From positions 1-6,240 of the forward strand of contig URYX01000111.1 of NCBI GenBank assembly GCA_900552225.1: a DNA stretch of 6,240 bases, given 5' to 3'. The translations under genes and the position numbers were made by a program. Shown in pieces: positions 4,720 to 6,240 of the stretch; the first letter of the stretch is position 1, and each line of letters opens with the position of its first letter. The notes under the pieces were generated by a model. The model was not told the DNA's origin, made no database searches, and saw nothing but the letters and a program-made list of their open reading frames with translations. The stretch comes from an uncultured Oscillospiraceae bacterium (GTDB lineage: Bacteria > Bacillota > Clostridia > Oscillospirales > Acutalibacteraceae).

Positions 4720-6240
4720 ATGGGAGAGCAAAAATATTATCTCGGACTGGATATCGGCACGGATTCGGTGGGATATGCGGTCACCGGAGAGGATTACGCG
4801 CTGAAGAAATTCCGGGGAGAGCCGATGTGGGGAGCCATGCGGTTTGACGGAGCCGCCGATGCATCCGGGCGCCGGGCCTACCGTACCGCACGCCGCCGGC
4901 TGGATCGCCGCCAGCAGCGCGTGAGGCTTCTGGGTGAGCTGTTCGCCGGGGAAATCGGAGCTGTCGATCCCAACTTTTTCATACGGCGCAGCGAGAGTGC
5001 GCTGTGCAGGGAGGATACCTCCTGCGGGGTGCGGCTGTTTGAGGGCGGAGCGCTGACGGACGAGGACTACCACCGGGCTTACCCGACCATCCACCATCTG
5101 ATTGTTGATCTGATGAACAGCGACGAGCCGCACGACGTGCGGCTGGTTTACATGGCGTGTGCGTGGCTGGTGGCTCACCGGGGCCATTTTCTCCTGGATA
5201 TTTCTTCGAATGACGTGAGCAAACTCTCGGATTTTTCGGAGGCCTACCGGGAGATGAAAGACTACCTCGAGGGCGACCGTGAAAGCGGGTTCCCGTGGCA
5301 TACGGAAGATCCGGACCGGGAAGCGGAGGTGCTTTTGTCCATTCTCCAAAAGGAGACCGGCAGCAGGAAAAAAGAGGAGGAAATCCGAAACAAACTGCTG
5401 CAGGGGAAAAAGCCCGCGGAGAAATCGGAGGAGGAAGCTCCGTACAGCGAGATGGCCCTGATCCGGCTGTTGGCAGGCGGCACGGTCGAACCGCAAAAGC
5501 TGTTTGGCAAGGAAGCCTATGCCGGATATGACAAGGTTTCGCTGGAGGAAGGGGACGAGGAATTTGACCGGACGGCAGGGGAACTCGAGGAGGAGGACGG
5601 CGAGCTGCTGCGTCAGCTCCGCAATCTGTACAACTGTGCACGGCTGAACGGAATGATGAACGGGAAGAGCAGCATTTCTGCCGGAAAGGTCGAGACATAC
5701 AATCAGCACAAAAGGGACCTGAGCCTCCTGCGGGACATAGTGAAGAAATATATTCCGGATCAATACGGCAGCATTTTCCGGGACGGCACGGTAGCCAACA
5801 ATTATGTCTTCTACAGCGGAAACCGTCAATGGGTGTCGGGATATACAAAGGCGGCCAAGGGCAAGGCGGCTGCCGGGAGCGAGGACAGCGAGGAAAACGG
5901 CGGGGGAAATTCCTCCAAAAAGAAAAAGGCGAGCGCGGACGCAAAAGCCGCATTCTGTGACTTTTTGAAGAAGAAGCTGAAGGATTTGCCGGTGAATGAG
6001 GAGGACAGAGAACGTTATGACGAAATGATGCGTCGGATCGAAGCGCATACCTTCCTTCCCAAGCAGAGAGAGGGGGACAACCGCGTCATCCCGCATCAGC
6101 TGTATCGCCGCGAATTGGAAATACTGCTGCAAAAGGCGCAGGCATATACTCCGTTTCTGAAGGAACCGGATGCGGAGGGCCGGACCGTCAGCGAAAAGAT
6201 TCTGGCAATTTTTGATTTCCGGATTCCGTATTTTGTGGGC
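4720..6240 (+). CDS. cas9: CRISPR-associated endonuclease Cas9, N-terminal 507 residues (runs off window)
   Basis: RNA-guided DNA endonuclease of a type II system; subtype II-A is likely but not provable here. ATG 4720 has a good Shine-Dalgarno and places the RuvC-I motif normally: YYLGLDIGTDSVGYAV at residues 6-21, with Asp11 as the catalytic aspartate (equivalent to D10 of S. pyogenes Cas9). An Arg-rich bridge helix follows (about 50-72, RRAYRTARRRLDRRQQRV). REC-lobe signatures include YPTIHHLIVDL (121-131), VAHRGHFLLD (151-160) and FLPKQ (445-449), the last leading into IPHQLYRRELE and, at the edge, FDFRIPYFVG. This resembles the large Firmicutes/Treponema-type Cas9s; full length would probably exceed 1100 residues. 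RuvC-II/III, HNH and the PAM-interacting domain lie beyond 6240, so whether the nuclease is intact cannot be judged. An odd charged, Gly/Ser/Lys-rich stretch occurs at about residues 385-410. A divergent tracrRNA gene lies directly upstream; cas1, cas2, csn2 and the array are not seen. Confidence 0.97.
   Translation, partial: MGEQKYYLGLDIGTDSVGYAVTGEDYALKKFRGEPMWGAMRFDGAADASGRRAYRTARRRLDRRQQRVRLLGELFAGEIGAVDPNFFIRRSESALCREDTSCGVRLFEGGALTDEDYHRAYPTIHHLIVDLMNSDEPHDVRLVYMACAWLVAHRGHFLLDISSNDVSKLSDFSEAYREMKDYLEGDRESGFPWHTEDPDREAEVLLSILQKETGSRKKEEEIRNKLLQGKKPAEKSEEEAPYSEMALIRLLAGGTVEPQKLFGKEAYAGYDKVSLEEGDEEFDRTAGELEEEDGELLRQLRNLYNCARLNGMMNGKSSISAGKVETYNQHKRDLSLLRDIVKKYIPDQYGSIFRDGTVANNYVFYSGNRQWVSGYTKAAKGKAAAGSEDSEENGGGNSSKKKKASADAKAAFCDFLKKKLKDLPVNEEDRERYDEMMRRIEAHTFLPKQREGDNRVIPHQLYRRELEILLQKAQAYTPFLKEPDAEGRTVSEKILAIFDFRIPYFVG

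Noticed and set aside
4470..4720. CRISPR repeat-spacer array upstream of cas9
   Set aside because: Only one repeat-like unit is present (the anti-repeat) and there are no direct repeats at regular spacing.
4174..6132. 652-codon open frame on the minus strand
   Set aside because: It is antisense to cas9, crosses the tracrRNA and a bidirectional terminator, and overlaps the lacZ 3' end. The open frame is explained by GC-rich codon bias.

Overview
The window looks like chromosomal DNA of a GC-rich Clostridia-type Firmicute (Ruminococcaceae/Oscillospiraceae-like). This rests on the overall GC-rich composition, strong purine-rich Shine-Dalgarno sites, near-consensus sigma-A promoters and the protein types. 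The genus cannot be named from the sequence.

Left part (1-1290). Two units are read leftward. One is a coiled-coil protein with a DivIVA-like N-terminal motif; it starts at 820 and runs off the left edge, with its own extended -10 promoter. The other is a single tRNA-Pro (anticodon CGG) with an encoded CCA end, a perfect TTGACA-17-TATAAT promoter and a Rho-independent terminator.

Middle (about 1440-4470). A monocistronic rightward lacZ-type GH2 beta-galactosidase of 944 residues, complete with both catalytic glutamates. It has a promoter with an inverted repeat across the -10, and ends at a perfect 20-bp stem that can terminate transcription on both strands.

Right part (4481-6240). The start of a type II CRISPR-Cas locus. 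The first 507 codons of cas9 run off the right edge. Between lacZ and cas9 lies an unannotated tracrRNA on the minus strand. It has a TTGACA-17-TATACT promoter whose -35 ends two bases from the cas9 ATG, an anti-repeat followed by TTCAAATAA, small GC-rich hairpins, and a terminator hairpin with a UUCG loop. A second strong promoter at 4494-4522 points toward cas9 and would make a cas9 leader antisense to the whole tracrRNA. So the cas9 ribosome-binding site, the tracrRNA promoter and the antisense leader share about 200 bp. HNH, RuvC-II/III, adaptation genes and the repeat-spacer array are not in the window.

lacZ and the CRISPR locus are neighbours with separate signals; nothing suggests a shared function. 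The most interesting part is the compact, overlapping tracrRNA/cas9 control region.
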